Assembly (NCBI GenBank): GCA_964035795.1
Contig: OZ038327.1
Coordinates: forward strand, 5,729,133 to 5,793,132
Length of the DNA stretch: 64,000 nt
Direction: 5' to 3'
Source of the DNA: Pterobdella sp. o SKG-2022
Lineage: Eukaryota > Annelida > Clitellata > Hirudinida > Piscicolidae
The position numbers and the translations under genes were made by a program. Shown piece after piece: positions 1-16,060 of this stretch. The notes under the pieces were generated by a model. It saw only the letters and a list, made by a program, of their open reading frames with translations. It ran no database searches and was not told the DNA's origin. The number at the start of each line of letters is the position of its first letter. The first letter of the stretch is position 1.

Positions 1-742
1 CCGTAAATTTTTATTCCCATTATTTCTTATAATTTCTTATAATCAAAACTTTTATAACATGAAACTAACTTATAAATATAAATAAAGCTTCTAACAAACT
101 TAAAATTCCAATATTTGCTTATAATAACTTCTTTGTGCAGTAGTTTAGTTTTCAAATATAATAGCTCCTTTGTACAGTAGTTTAGTTTTCAAATATATGT
201 AGAACTGAGTTTTGATAAATATACGAAGGATTATTTGGGATTATTTAACTTTTTTTGTAAAATATCAATCTAAGCTTTCAAAAAATGGGTATAACAAAGG
301 TTATTTTAGTTTCAACGCACTGATATATGGGTGTCTCGATGCCGGACTAAACCAATGAAAATAATTACAGCGAGATTATAATAATTGACTAATTTAAAGT
401 TTTATCAAAATGAAAACTTCAAAAATAATTTTTTCAATTATTTTTGTTTCAGTTGTACTTCAATCAAAGCTTTTTTATTTAACAAATGTTTTTTTGGTCA
501 AACTAAATTTAAAATTTTTGAATTTTCCAACTCTTTTTTTACAACAAAAATCTCAAAAAAAATATTATGAACTCGAATAAAAGAAAAAAAAGTTAGCAAA
601 ATAGTAGTCACACAACCGCCTTCACTAATTTCAATGTTTAAGACTTAAAACTAGATACAAAAAAAGCTAAGTCTTTATCGAAATTTTGATAATTAAAATA
701 TTGATTTTCTATTAATTCAAAAATAATAACAGAAAAAACACA
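1..742. other. AT-rich intergenic DNA, no gene seen
   Basis: No convincing coding sequence or RNA gene is visible. A short direct repeat occurs near 130-195, where a TTGTRCAGTAGTTTAGTTTTC motif is present twice. Confidence 0.5.
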
Positions 743-1105
743 TTGAAGAGAAACAACAAAACACTTGGGATTTCAAAATCTAACAATAGACATTATGGTT
801 TTGACTTAATGTATAAAAACGAAACAGAAATCCTTAAAATAGACACAATTTCAGACCCAATGGTTAGTTTTTCTGCTAAAATAGAACGAAAAATTTATGC
901 AATTTTGGGAGTATATAGCCCAACCAAAGCAAGAAGCAATATAAATGAAAAGGAAGAGAAAGAATTTATTGAACAACTACAAACCACAATTGACAAACAA
1001 CCTAAAAAGCATACACTTATTTTACATATTAACTTCAACTCAAAACTTGGTAGTTTTGTGGGTGATCTAAGAACGCATGAAAGGCTGGGAACAAATCATG
1101 ACTAA
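743..1105 (+). pseudogene. Decayed LINE endonuclease remnant
   Basis: A 120-codon open stretch resembles part of the apurinic-endonuclease-like domain of non-LTR retrotransposons. It has an ILGVYSPT segment followed by a LQTTIDKQPKKHTLILH segment, which matches the usual 'VYSPT...LQ.. ID..PK.D.LI..GDFNAK.G' pattern, but the catalytic GDFNAK is decayed to INFNSKLG. The frame breaks at 1105, and downstream to about 2060 only scattered fragments with many stops remain. The clade cannot be named. It is not a cellular gene: no start context, and it is embedded in repeat-rich DNA. Confidence 0.45.
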
Positions 1106-3630
1106 CTTGAGTCGGTTGGTGATGGTAGTCTCTACACTCGCCTGCCTTAAGTATCCAATGATGGTTATGTTGTATGAAGGAGAGGCCATTTGAGAGAATA
1201 ATTAGAGAGAAGTTATGAGAAGTAGGAAGATAGAGGTCTGATCATGTGTAGATGTTATTACAAATGAATGAGAAAAATATTGGAAAAAATTGACGATGAC
1301 AAAATTAATGATTTAGTGAGTTTTTGAAAAACTTGTATGCTTCTTATAGATGAATTTGACTGGGAGCAAAAAAAAATATATAAAATAAATATGCAATGAT
1401 AAATGAAAAAAATTTCAAAAGTAAAAACAAACTTCAAAAGAAATGAACTTTGAAAGAAAAAATTAAATAAAACAGGTTGTTTTTTGTACTGCAACTGAAA
1501 AATATAACTTGGAAAAAAATAAAGAATTATATAGTAAGACAGACTAAAGAATAACTGAAAAAATTTTCAAAATTCTTCTTGGTTGATAAGAAACTTCTGG
1601 TTTGAGAGACTGAAAATTCAAAAGAGCAACTGGATGTGATGCCAAAATAAACTGAGAATCAAATTTAACGAGCTCCTATACTAAAAATAGCTTACCAACA
1701 GATTGAAGGAAAAACAAAATAGACAAGAATCAAAATGAATATTTAAACAGAAAGATGAGTGGATAGTTCCAGATGAGAATCTAGTGTGATGAAATCTGAG
1801 ATGGAAAAACTTTAGAATCTAAAATGATGAAAATCTTTGAAAACTTTTTAGATAGAAATATGACTCTAAGAGCGTTCAAATGTGCTGGGAATGTAGTTGA
1901 GAGAAGGAAACAAATCGGTAAATCATGCGAGAATTCAACCAATTTTTTTTATTATTTATCGTTTTGTTCCAAAGTTTTTACATATAATAATTTCAAAAAT
2001 GTCTGTGTTGTGAACTATTCACAAAATGTTATTTTAATAAGAAACTTCCAAAAGTCTAAATGAGCGAATCACCCTGTCAAATGAAGCGAGCAATTATATA
2101 GAGAAAAGCTTGAAAAAAAACAATAATACAGCAATAAAGAAACAATAAAAACAATCTCTCATAAACAATATGAATTATGGACAAACGTTCCAATGATATA
2201 AGATATATCTGCCAATACAACAGTACAAGAAGCCCAGTTTTAATCATTTATGTACCGATTTAATAATTGATGCTCCAGTTGGCATGTTCCTGATGCCACG
2301 GTGAGTTTTGAAATGAAAATGCCAAAGTGGTTTTAATTAGTTGTATTTTTTGTGAGTCATATAGGTTTAAAAATATCACTAGAGGTTTATGGTGGTTGGT
2401 TTTGAACTTAATTTTCAAAGTTGTTGTGTTTTGAAACTGTGAAAATGCTGTTCAAAAGACATTGTTGTTGTTGGGTTGGGGTGTTTTTCGTGGTGTCTGA
2501 CACCGTGTGAAGATGATCTGTGAAAACGGGCTGTTATGATTAACCCAGGTGCTCTTATTGACAATTAAGAATACCCCCTTCTTTCTTCATCAAGTTGGGC
2601 CAGTTCTCTACAAAAAAATTCTCTCACAACCAGTATTAGATAAAAATGATTGAGAAAATTCAAACCTAACTCGCCATTCTATGTTTTAGAAATTCATTCG
2701 TTCAGGTTGATATAAAATTTCCACTAAACTTTTTTCAAAACTTAATGAGGGAAAACTTTGAAAGCAGTCTTCTTACCGGCTAAAATAGTCTAAAAGCTTC
2801 AAATATGTATCCAATAGAAGAAATAAATTAGCTGAAGTTGCAAAACCTTAAACGCATAGCTGAGAAAGAATTTTGTTTTCATTTATATGGTAATTAAACT
2901 TAGAAAATGACCATCAAAGATATATGAAAACTAGTGATAGAAGAGTCGCTATTAACCTTTGAGATGAAGCTAAAGTAGTAATGAGAAACAAAATTGTATC
3001 AATTTAATTATCTGCTTACACTTTCACGAAGTTTAAGTTTTCAAAACTTTTATTTAGCATCATATCATACTAATCTCTTTCTTTCAATTGAATTACCTCA
3101 TTGAAATGTTACAAAATTTGAATTTCATAAATTCAATCATTTTTCACTCAGTAAAGTTTATTACATATATGAATATTTCTCTTCAGTTTTTAATAACACC
3201 TTTAGGCAATAAGCTCATACTGCACAACGTATTTTTTCAAAGTTATTATTCTTATTCTTATTATTATTGTGAACAACAGACTAATTTTTTAAACACTACT
3301 TAAATAATAATTGAGCAATGGATAGGAGATTTTCAATGATCTCTCATTTATTTTAATGACTTATTCATTTGAGCAGGTTAAAGTATTCAATGAATATTTG
3401 TCATGATTTATTATGATTTTATCATTTTTATTTTTATGATTTTTTTTTATTTCGAATGAAAAATTTTATTCTACACTAATAAAATATCAATTTCAACAAC
3501 AAAAAATGCTGAGCAGTTGTAACAGTAATAATAATTTAATAATAATTTATGAGGTTTATTCTAGTGATATTTAACCCAGAGAGTTTCAAGATCACTTGAT
3601 ATTTGTAAAATATTCTATTATAATAATAGG
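1106..3630. other. Intergenic DNA, possible eroded LINE body
   Basis: No intact gene. The first kilobase may be the eroded continuation of the LINE remnant at 743-1105, but no recognisable motif survives. The rest is AT-rich with short open frames only. Confidence 0.4.
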
Positions 3631-3639
3631 TTACAACAG

Positions 3640-5100
3640 CTTAATATTCTTTGAAACAACTAATTTTTAGCCTCTTTCCAAAGTCCTTCACTTTCCTAAC
3701 CCATTTTAAGCCTTCCGGCAAGCCGTTCCACAAACTTGGGCCTTCAACCTCAAACCTACGCTTTCCAATACTAGACATTTTGGACTTGGGGAAGTATAAA
3801 TTGGTTGAGTCAGAAGATCTAAGCTTTCGCCTTTCAGGTATTTCAGAGATAAGTATGAGTCTTTCCGATATGTATTTTTGACCATATCCTAGCCTACATT
3901 TAAATATAGGTAATAATATTTTATAAACTACCCTATCCCTAACTTTGACTCAATGCAACTTTTTCAAAACTGGAGTTATACGGTCAAACTTCCTTGTGCC
4001 TGTAATTAACCTGGCTGTAGTGTTGATAAGAGACAGAACTCCACACAGCTGCTTTTCAGGTAACCCAGCTAACAATGTGTTGCAATAATCTATTCTGCTC
4101 AGAATCAAAGCAACAGCAAGGGTCCTCAACGATTCATAAGAAAGACACTTCTTAATGGACCTTATCTGCCTGAGAGCTGAGAAGCCTGCTTACAAAATCT
4201 TACTTATATGTGAGTTCATGCTCAAGTCTCTATCCATGAAAACACCCAGGCTCTTGACACTTTTTGAAGGTGATATGAAAGTATCCAGTATCCTTATCTG
4301 TTTGGTTGGTAACTTGTTCACCTTTGTCAAAGAAAAAAACCATATAGCTTCAGTTTTGGATCTATTGAGTTTAAGACTATTGGATTCCATCCAGGCTGCC
4401 ATCTCATCGACACAGTCAGACAATCTGTTTTGCAATTGCTCAGTTTCACCAGGGAAACAACTAGAATACAATTGTGTGTCATCTGCATATTGGTGAAAAC
4501 TCAGGTTATGTCTTTGTGCAATTGTTTCTAGATCACTAGAATACAGATTAAATAAAAGCGGGCCGATTACAGAACCTTGTGGCACACCAGTATGGAGATG
4601 AAATAAATTAGTCCTAACACTATTATTAGTAATATAATAACACCTATTATTTAAATAGCTCTTATACTATTCTAAGACTAAACCCTTAAAACCAAATTTT
4701 GAATATAGCTTATTTATTAAAATATTATGATTAACTAAATCAAAGACTGAGGAAAGATCTAACAATATCAAAAGACTAAACCTACCTTCATCAGCTGCTT
4801 TAAAAATATCCATGTGGATTTTTATGATAGCAGTTTCTGTTGAATGAAAAGGGCGATAAACAGACTGAAATCTCGGAAAAAGATCATTTTCAACCAAAAA
4901 ACTACGTGTCTTTTTTAAAACCAACCGTTCCAGTATTTTTGATAAGACAGGGACATTTGAATTTGGTCTATAGGAGGATGGCTCAGATTGGTTCAGATTG
5001 GGTTTTTTCAATATCGGCGTCACACAGGCTAACTTCAAACCTTGAGGAACAGTTTCTGATTTTAAAGAGGAATTAAAGATACTAACTAAAAAAAGTGCTA
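3640..5100 (-). pseudogene. Decayed CR1/jockey-like LINE reverse transcriptase
   Basis: Read on the minus strand, the order is that of a CR1/jockey/L2-type ORF2. First comes an RT N-terminal part at 5038-4667 (ACVTPILKKPNLNQSEPSSYRP, then a fingers/palm segment with FHSTETA and LLILLDLSSVFDLVNH). Next is MPQGSVIGPLLFNLYSSDL and the catalytic YADD motif (HQYADDTQLY) at 4585-4190. A C-terminal tail near 3881-3650 includes FEVEGPSLWNGLPEGLK, the conserved element terminus. Frameshifts and stops separate the pieces and the endonuclease half is missing, so this is a 5'-truncated dead copy. The large difference from the copy at 47.8-52.5 kb indicates another, older family. Confidence 0.88.
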
Positions 5101-6460
5101 TTAAGCTTGCTATTCAACAACTGATCATGAGACATGGTTTAGGCAGAAGAATGTTTACAAATGTCTATGTAGGAAGAAGAGAAAGAGTTTTGGGATCTTA
5201 AGCTATTTGAATGTAAAAACAAGTCAGTGACAACTTGGAAATACATAAATGAGGTTGCTGGTAGGGGTAAGGCAGGTAAGGTAAAGGTATAGAAATTGGT
5301 AGTTTTGAAAAATACTTGGATGATAAAATTGGTGAGGTCAAAAGTGGAAGACAAAACAATATGTAATTATTTGGAACATTGACCAAAGCAGGAAACAACG
5401 AATGCCAATGTATTATGTTAAAGTTTTACTTATTGAAAAATTCAGCTAATGTTTAAAATAAACGTGTTTTTTATAAAAACCTCTTGTATTTTGATAAAAT
5501 TATAGAAAAAACAAAAAAAGTCAAAAAACATGAATTGATTTCAGAAACAATCTACGCTCTCATAAGTTTTCACCAGTTTCATTAAAGTCATTTATTTAAT
5601 TTTGTTGAGATGTTTTTCTTCAACAAAAAGTATTTGACACTGAATATTATAATTGAAAAGTACAAAATTTTTTATCAAAACTGTTACATCGTAACTCTTA
5701 TTATTGAGGTTTTGTTGTTTCACTTTGTTTGAGAAAACCTCAACAGTTTTATTTAATTTAGATTTTTAGAGACACGGTATTTTTCTGTCATAAATCGAAT
5801 TTCGAGCAGTAAATTCAACTAATAAAAACAACATTTCATTCAAAGAATTCAAAAAAATAAGGGAATTCTTACAAAACTTCTCAGTGAAATTTTAAAAAAG
5901 GATAGGATATTTGAATAAAACAGGAATTGAAGTACAATGTAATAAGCATTAAAATGTGTTTTCAAAAACACAGCATTTATTATTAAAATTTCCCGAAGCT
6001 TTTGGTGAGAGCATTTGAAATAGTAAATTTGTCTCACCAAAGCTACTCGAAACTCAGTTCAATAAACACAGTGTTTCTATATAACTGCTCCAGACTGATC
6101 TACTTCACCATGTGTAAAGATGATGATTGTCATTTTACTTTTTGAAAAAACATGTTTCATGAGTGATATTTTTCACATTCACGAAAAAAAAAAAACAAAA
6201 ATAATTAAATGTAAAAAACTAAGAAAATAAATAAAAACTAAGTCAAAGAAATGAATCTTGAATGAATATAATTAGTTTGATGAGCTTTTCGTAATAGCTT
6301 CCTCACAATTTTACTTTTAAACCTCTCTCTTTTTGAAGTTGTTTTTTATTGATGTTTGAAAATGATCTTTGAAACAATTCAAATTTTACGATTCCACTTG
6401 CTACCACTTTTTTCATCAAAATTTCTAATTATTTATATTTTATCTACCAAGTTTTTGACA
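5101..6460. other. AT-rich intergenic DNA, no gene seen
   Basis: Only short open frames with biased AT composition are present. I see no domain, repeat family or RNA gene that I can support. Confidence 0.4.
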
Positions 6461-6514
6461 ATTATTGCATAATGTTTTTGAAGGCTTTAGCAGTTTCATG
6501 CCACTTTTATAAGT

Positions 6515-6720
6515 TTCGTTATTTGTTTGTTTTTTTGTTTGTATGTATGTTTGTAAGTATTTTTGCTCTTAGGTTTGTTTTTTTTGTATGTATGTTTGTT
6601 TTTTTTTGTATGTTTGTTTTTTTTGTATGTTTGTTTTTTTTTGTATGTTTGCATTTTTATTTTTGCTTGTATTTTTTTTATGCTTGTTTGTTTGTATGTT
6701 TTTTTTGTTTGTTTTCAATA
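6515..6720 (+). repeat. T/G-rich degenerate minisatellite
   Basis: About 200 bp made of irregular TTTGTATGT / TTTTTTTGT units. It produces spurious Phe/Cys/Val-rich open frames on the plus strand and Lys/Thr/Asn-rich ones on the minus strand. These are not genes. Confidence 0.85.
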
Positions 6721-9700
6721 AAAATAACAAATTAATTTTTCTTTTCAAAAAAACTTCAAATATTTGTCTGTGAAGAAAATTAATAAACACTTTGTGTTTT
6801 TGTTTTACCAAATGTTAAAGTATTTAAATTCATTCATTAAAAAAAGCTAAAATTCAAGATAAGCCTTATCGATAATTAAGATGAAAAACTTTGATATGTT
6901 ATCATGCAAATGAGAACTATGCGAGAAAAATGCATGAATTCATGCTTGAAACATTACTGAGAAAAACAAAAAGTAAATTTACATGAAGAATTGCTGAGTT
7001 CATGTACGTGCAGGTGTTGTTTGATCAGCTCAAAGAAGTTATAGTGCCAATGGCATCCAGATCACTATTAAATTTCCTCAACTTCTGACTCAATTACTCT
7101 TTTCAACTTTCAGCTTTTTTTCTAATGGTTTTTCGGCATTGGTATTGAGTTGGAGCTGGGTCACAACGCCACCCTCAAAAACTAAGTTGAGTTTTAATTT
7201 CTTTTCTTTTCCTAAAAGGCATTTCTTTAACTTCAACAATTTAGAAGTTTTTGAATTGACATGATAAAGTTAAAAATAAAACATGAAAAAAAGAATAAAA
7301 AAGTAGAAAAATGAACTCAAATATCGTCTCAAATTGCGACGACTTAAATTACCACCTGTGCCCACTGTGATAAGTGTGGGCCAGACATAAGAGTAAGGTA
7401 ATTATAAAACTATTAGTTTATGTCTCACTATAAGACTACCAACTATGTTGCCCGAGTGAGGAAAGAAGCAAAATTATTCTCATATAAAACAAAAGTAGTT
7501 TAATATATAATCAATTCGAATATAAAAATTTAACATTCAATGAATTAAGTTGGCTAAAAATTTGTTCTCTAAGTTTCAACTAAATTGATTGAACACTGTT
7601 TTCTCAAAAGAGACAATTAATGTTCAGAAGTCTTCCTTCCTTGGAGGCCACCATTTAAACTCACGTTGCTCTTAATCAATCATCCCACAAACAAAAGATG
7701 AGACTGGTGTGTTGAAAAAATTTTAACGCACGTGGGGCCCATAGGAAGCTGGAGTGGCATGCGTGTGTGAAGCTGATTGATGGCAGAAAAGCCGAGTGAT
7801 GATTACTGAGGGAGCTGGGACAAATGGACTATTTAATTAGCATTCCATCACAATAACTTTTGAGAAAAATATAGGTTATTTTAATATTATTGTGAAAAAT
7901 GCTTTAAATGTTTTTTTTTGTATATTTCACAGTGATGCATCTTGATGATATCAAAAGGCTTTGTGCATTAAGATTACTATTTAAAAATTTAGTTTTATCA
8001 AATTTTTGTTTTGAAACTGAAAAAACAATTTTTTTACAACTTGAGAAAAATTTTTTTCAATTTGTTGTGCATTATATTCATCTTCTGGTTATCTTGCTTC
8101 ATTGATGTTTTTGGACCATCATCTCGGCATGTAACTCCTATTATTTTGAGACTAATTTTCTATTTTCAGATTTATACATATTCATTCCATGGTTGTTTTG
8201 TGTCGTTTTTGTGGAAAAGAGATTTACACAAAAGCTTTTAATGGAGTTAAAAACATTCGGAGTCTGAGCAAGCGATGTAGTTGTGTTTTGAAATCTTTTG
8301 AGAAATATCAAAGTAAAATCATAATGTTAAAAAAATTTTAAATTACTCAAAAAATTCTGAAAAAATTTTTTAATGACATTCATTTGAAATAAAATAAAAT
8401 AAAATTAAATAGAATGTGTGTATGTTAATCCAAATCAAAAACAACACTGGGTTTTTCCTTTTCCAGCCTCACATTGTGATAAGCAACTAGCCAAAATAAA
8501 ATTTCACCTGGAAATGTTACTCAGTTAACAAAAAAGCATCGTTTTTTGATAAATTTATTTGTCTTTTTAAATATACAGGCTCACGTTATTTTTCGTTGTT
8601 TTCTAAAATTAACCAACATTGAAGAGCAAGAATGTGAGCGAGAAAAAACAAGAAAAAATGCACAAAAGTAAAAAAAACGTTTTGTATTCAAAACTTCAAC
8701 GCAAATGTTAGGAATCAAATGTATCTGGCCCAACCATGGCTTCACATGAAATTCAACTTTGAGCAACACTTGAAGAAAGTTTGAAGTTTTTATAAAAATC
8801 ATTGAAAAATTGATATTTTAAAAACATTCAAAGAAGCTTCTCATGAGAATTTTTAATGCTAGTAATGAGTTGAGAAAAAGGTAAAGGACCGTGTGGACTT
8901 GCATGGGTGGAACTTTATTTATTGTGGTTCTTTACGAGGTTTTAATGAAGATAATATTGTAGATAATATCAATAAAATTCATAGTATAATAAATAAACAA
9001 TGGAAAATAGATAGAAAAGGAGAAAAATTGGTAAAAATGAAGGCAAAACCTCATGAAATGAAGAGCTATAAGAATAGGGCATAATAATCACGAAGAAAAA
9101 TATTATGATTTACTAAAATGATAAAAAACTAAAAAAAATAAAACTAGAAAACGTATGATGGAATAATGAGAAGATTAAACATGAATTTATAACAAAAGCA
9201 CTAAACAAAATTTATTGATGAAAAAATATGCTAATTGAAAAAGAAAAGTTTTGCATTGACGTCGAGAAAAGGAATTTGAAATAACATTAACTCAAAAGAA
9301 ACTATAATTCTTGGTGAGTCAGATCTTATCATTGTTGGCATTTTGAGGTCAAACTTATGAAAATTAACAGTTTTTTTAAATAAATGTGCCATTAAAACTT
9401 CGCATTTTGACGTTGAAATTGTGAGTTATTTAAAAAGATACATATGATGTCTCTAGGAGAAAAACCAATAATAATAAAGAAAATCATAAAAGAGAATAAA
9501 AAAAAAATAAATATGAGGTCTAAAAAAATACCACAATAAAATGAGTAGGGATATTAATAAAAATATTGGAAAAATAATGCAAATAATAATAGTAAGAAAA
9601 AAATTAAATATGAAAAAAATAAAAATAATAAGCATAAAACTGAAAAATAACAACAATAAAAAAATTAAAATAAAAAAAGCACAAAAATAGTGATACCACA
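6721..9700. other. Intergenic DNA upstream of receptor module A
   Basis: No supported gene. A 63-codon frame at 8893-9084 is rich in Lys/Asn and matches nothing I recognise. From about 9450 to 9700 the plus strand is strongly A-rich, immediately before the TATA-like element and first exon of module A. Confidence 0.4.
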
Positions 9701-9711
9701 GTGAACGCCGG

Positions 9712-9719
9712 CTATATAA
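9712..9719 (+). promoter_or_regulatory. TATA-like element before module A
   Basis: CTATATAAGG lies in a short GC-richer stretch about 35 bp upstream of the ATG at 9747. A start site 25-30 bp downstream would leave a very short 5' UTR, so the element may be fortuitous or the true start codon may be a later ATG. Confidence 0.35.
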
Positions 9720-9746
9720 GGAGGCACGGAAGGGCGAAGAGTCCAA

Positions 9747-10688
9747 ATGACGCCCACAACTACATCGGTCCGTTCAACTTATTTATTTATTATTATTATT
9801 ATTATCTGTTGTCTTTGTGAAGTTTTTAACAGTTATCGCAATAGAAATGTTTATGATGATAATTATAATGTAATCAATTACATTGGAAATGGGTACACTA
9901 ATTATAATGATATCAGTGATAAGAAAGATGATTCTGTAAATAGTTATACACTAAAGAATCAGGAGAGTTACAATGGAAATAATGTTAATGGTGGCTATGG
10001 TGGGTACATGAAACGTGGTGGCAGCTTTGGATTTAAAAACCATCATAAGAAACAGCATCAAAAAATCATAAATAACAAAAAAATTGAAAAACACGGTAAA
10101 AGAAAAAACCGTGTGAGAACAAAGCATGATGAATGGAAGGAAAGAAATTATGACTTGCCAAGCAACCATGGAAGCAGCTTCAAAACTCGCATGGAAACGA
10201 TTGCGAAACCTCATCATCATCGCCATTCACATGTCATCATTGAGGGTAGCAGGAAAGTTGGAAACGAGTCAAGGCACCATCGGAGCATAATGGATGAGAG
10301 TGCCCAGTCTGCTTTATCAGAAGTCACTCATTCCAATTTGTTCGTTGAATCTAACTCATTCTCTTCTAACAGTTCAAAAAACACTAAAGTTTTTACCACA
10401 AGCAGTTCAAATCATCTCAAAATCACCAATTTTGAAACTCCTCATTTCGAAACCACTCAATTCAGGCTGTTAAACCCTCAACAACCCTCCTACTCAAACA
10501 GCACAGTCCTACCCTTGACCTCTCTCAAACATAAAAGAGGCACTGATCTCAACACCACCATCAAACTCCTCTGCTTGCTGCCCAAGAAGTGTCACCATGC
10601 AGCCCGTCTTGAGGCCCTAGAAACCATCAAACCATCCATCCAACTGGCTGTCAAGAAAGTCAACTCGGATGACTCACTGCTTGTGAAG
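9747..10688 (+). CDS. Receptor guanylyl cyclase module A, exon 1
   Basis: This exon encodes 314 residues. Residues 12-25 are a strongly hydrophobic run of Leu/Ile/Cys, a good signal peptide. A long low-complexity region follows, rich in Asn, His, Ser and Lys. A basic KHKR site sits at residues 261-264, then the start of an ANF-receptor-type ligand-binding domain (about residue 270 onward: IKLLCLLPKK...IKPSIQLAVKKVNSDD). The natural donor is AAG|GTTCGT at 10688/10689, phase 0, which fits exon 2 at 17611; reading on through the intron stops soon after. The N-terminal extension is far longer than in vertebrate natriuretic peptide receptors. The start was chosen as the first ATG before the signal peptide. 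See the gene-level entry and the findings for its relation to module B. Confidence 0.85.
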
Positions 10689-11087
10689 GTTCGTGGAGGG
10701 GGAAGTTAAAGGTTTCATTTTTCAACGTAGCATCGAGTTATTTCCAATATAAAACGTGGTTGGAAATGAAACGTGCACAGGTGAAGAAAACATATTTTCC
10801 AGTGAAATCATATGGCTTCTTGTTTTTTGAAAGATCTTCATTTGAAGTTGCATTCATATAGCGTTAAACTAGTAGCACCAGCTTCTATTTCGTTTCAATG
10901 GTCAACATATATGGCGGTTCAAAGAACTTTTGAACAAAAACTTTTCAAACGTATTTTTTCTTAAGTGTTTAACTGTGTTGATTAAAAATTTTTTGATCAA
11001 ATCAAAATAATGGCAATTACTGTTCAAGATATTTTAATTATTTCACATAATTCTTTTATTAAATTTAATAATTAAGGTTGAAAGGTC

Positions 11088-11152
11088 GGCCCGCATAGCT
11101 CAGCTAATAGAGCGTTATGGGGCGACTGGGTCGATCTATAAAAAAAAAAAAT
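11088..11152 (+). mobile_element. tRNA-derived SINE head fragment
   Basis: GGCCCGCATAGCTCAGCTAA is a good tRNA-like A box, followed at reduced spacing by a degenerate B box (GGGTCGATCT) and a short A-run. It matches the head of the other SINE copies in the window but lacks the body, so it is a truncated copy. Confidence 0.65.
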
Positions 11153-13222
11153 TGAGGTTGAAAACGTTCGCTAAACGGATATATTTCTAAGAAAAAGAAT
11201 AAGTTGTAAAATTATCAAAATTCTAGTTTTTTTATCAAAAAATATTTTTTCAAATTGAAGTTGTATTGAGAAAGAATCTTTTTAAGTTCATATGCTGAGA
11301 AAACAAAACTTAATGAAGCTTAAGCTTCGTAGGTGTTGAAAGTTATAATTTGGACCTCGATAAATCGAAGATTAAGCTCAAAAACTAATTTTTCTTCATT
11401 TTTAAAATTTTTAAAATCAAACTTATTCGAAAAAGATTCATTGTTTTCAAAGAAGACATTGATAGATATCAATAAGCAGGTACAAATGCACCAGACACAA
11501 AAGCAAATGTTTATAGAAGCTTTTGAAATAGTTCTACGTGTTAACAACATATATTTGTGAAATTATCAGATCATGATAAATATTTAAACTTGTTTTTCTG
11601 GTGTTTATGATTTACAAAATGAAGTTATCTATTGATTTTTTTCGTCTCACAACTGAAAGATGACTTCATTTTCATTTGTCATCTCATAATTTTGCTTTTT
11701 TTTTCAAACTATTTATAAATGAAACTAATTTGCAAAAAGATTTCAAAATACTCATCATGGTTGTTTAAAAAAAAAGCAGATAAATATGTGCAAGGTAACT
11801 TGGAACTTCTTTAGTTATTTCAAAAAATTTTGATGACGTAGTGTAGTCTGATGGATTTTTAGGAAAAACAAATACAAATTATTTGAATTTCTAAAAGTTG
11901 TTTATAAGAAAATCTAACATTCTTAAATTTTACATTCCAACTTTTGAAAAACTAAATTATATATATATATATAAACTTCAAAAAAATTGTGAAAGTACTG
12001 AAATAATCATTGTAGAAGTTTTATGAAAAAAAACCTAACATTTATCAACTAACAAAGCTATTTGTACAATCCGTGAATATTTAAACATTATGATACATGA
12101 ATATTTTCAAGAAAAAAAACTAACATTTTTCAAAGCCTATGATTGGTCCAATTTAAAACAGCTTTTTGCAGCTTGGAACTTCTTTAATAGCTTAGTAGGT
12201 AAAGCATTAGAAAATTTATCTAAAGTTACTGTGTTCGATTCAGTGTTGAAATCTAAAGAAATTTTCTATATAAAATAACAATGTAAAATTTTTTGGACTG
12301 TTGTTCAAAAGTGGAAACAAAAGCTCACAATCAAAAATATTTAGGTTTGATGTCAGTTTAGGTTTAAAATGTATTGAAAAAATTCAAAATAACAGCACTC
12401 ATTCACTTCCTCAAATATATTTTAAGTTTTTTTTGTGGGATTTTGTCTGCTGAACCTCTCAAGATGAATCAAGAGGTCGATGATGGATGAAGTTATCAAA
12501 TGTTGAAATTATTCAAAATAGGGGGTCTCAAAAAACCATGATCACGACTCATGTTACTGGTTGATCACTGAAAAAAAAAACGAATTTCAAAATTTTTAAA
12601 AGAGAAAATTGGAGAAAATTTTGACTTATCGTTTCAGAATTCATTACAAAAGTTTTATTGACCTTTCATCGATTTCAATAAAAATGTACTTTTTATTAAT
12701 TTTCTAGTTTTGAAATTGTTCAATTAAAATTCAATTAGAACACTGGTAGCAGTGAGCGTTTACTCTTGATGTAAATATAAGCCTCAAAATTTTTATTTCC
12801 ACCAAGCTTCTTGATACATGCTATATCATCATCAGGTGACTAATATATATCATCACCAGGTGAACTATATATCATCTTGTTGAACTTTTATATAAATAAA
12901 ACAGAATTTGAAAAAATTTTTATTAAAATTGAATAAGCTTTTAAAATCTCTCCACACAATGACATTGAAGTAACCGTAATCATGGTGCCAAAATTCTTTT
13001 TTCTAAAACCTCAAAAATGTGAATGCAAAAATAATGATAGTTTGAAACCATATTGCATCCAGGTTTAAACCATGTACCCCTTATGTCTCCGACCTCAAAT
13101 GTCAAAATAGTATTTCTGGAAATAATGGTTCCAAGGAGTTTTGAGCTTCAATTGATATTGTGTTATAACAAGTATAAAATTACAGAAAAAATACACAATC
13201 ATGAGATTTTGATTTTTTTGAT

Positions 13223-15332
<2,110 letters not shown>

Positions 15333-15884
15333 CTTAAACAAGGTTGTATGGCAGTACTCCGAAACGTAGATTAAACAAAACAAGCAATCATACTAAAGTC
15401 TAATCTTGGATGGGCAAGCTCAGGTAATCCAAAGACTGAGCACAATAAAAATATAGAATGCATTTATGGGAATCTTTAAATAAGAAAGCCAGAAAGTATA
15501 AAACAGAAAGGACTATAGAAACTCACAACTGAAAATAAGACCGCTAAGAAAGGCCCTTGTTGAAGTAAATAGACTGCGTAAACTTTAGATTTGACAGTGA
15601 AAAACTTCAAAAAAAGCTATAAAAACAACTTTTTTCGAAACCCTAGTTCAAATTTATGCAAGACATAGATCTCAATTTTGAGTCTTAATCGCTCGAAATG
15701 AGTTTTTGTGGCTCGTAATTAAATTACAAGCCTTTTGAGCTTCAAAATATCTTCTGTAATTTCATATATAATAAACTTTGCTTCTTAAATAATTTATGTT
15801 TTATAATATACATTAATGTTTGTAACTTTGAGAACGAGAGAGAAGATAGTGTCTTTATTGTTCAACAACCAAAATGGATCAATG

Positions 15885-16060
15885 TAATGCGGTATTTATA
15901 AAGCGCTTTTCCTTATAGATCAAAGCGCTTGCTACAAATTTAATGTAACAAAAACACACTGTGGAACAGGTGCTAATTGTCGGCCCACGCGAGATTGAAC
16001 CCGGTATCTTTAGCTAATTAGTCTAATGATCAACCATTGAGCTATAGGGGTCGATAACGA
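15885..16060 (-). mobile_element. tRNA-derived SINE, subfamily 1
   Basis: On the minus strand it begins with a tRNA-like head (CCCCTATAGCTCAATGG A box; CCGGGTTCAATCTCG B box). A body shared with the copies at 36972 and 59966 follows: GTTCCACAGTGTGTTTT, then a segment containing AAGCGCTTTGATCTA and ending near TAAATACCGCATTAC. It is a Pol III-type SINE, not a functional tRNA: the acceptor and anticodon arms do not pair well. Confidence 0.85.

Noticed and set aside
8893..9084. 63-codon frame as a small gene
   Set aside because: Lys/Asn-rich in AT-rich DNA, no motif and no start or splice context.
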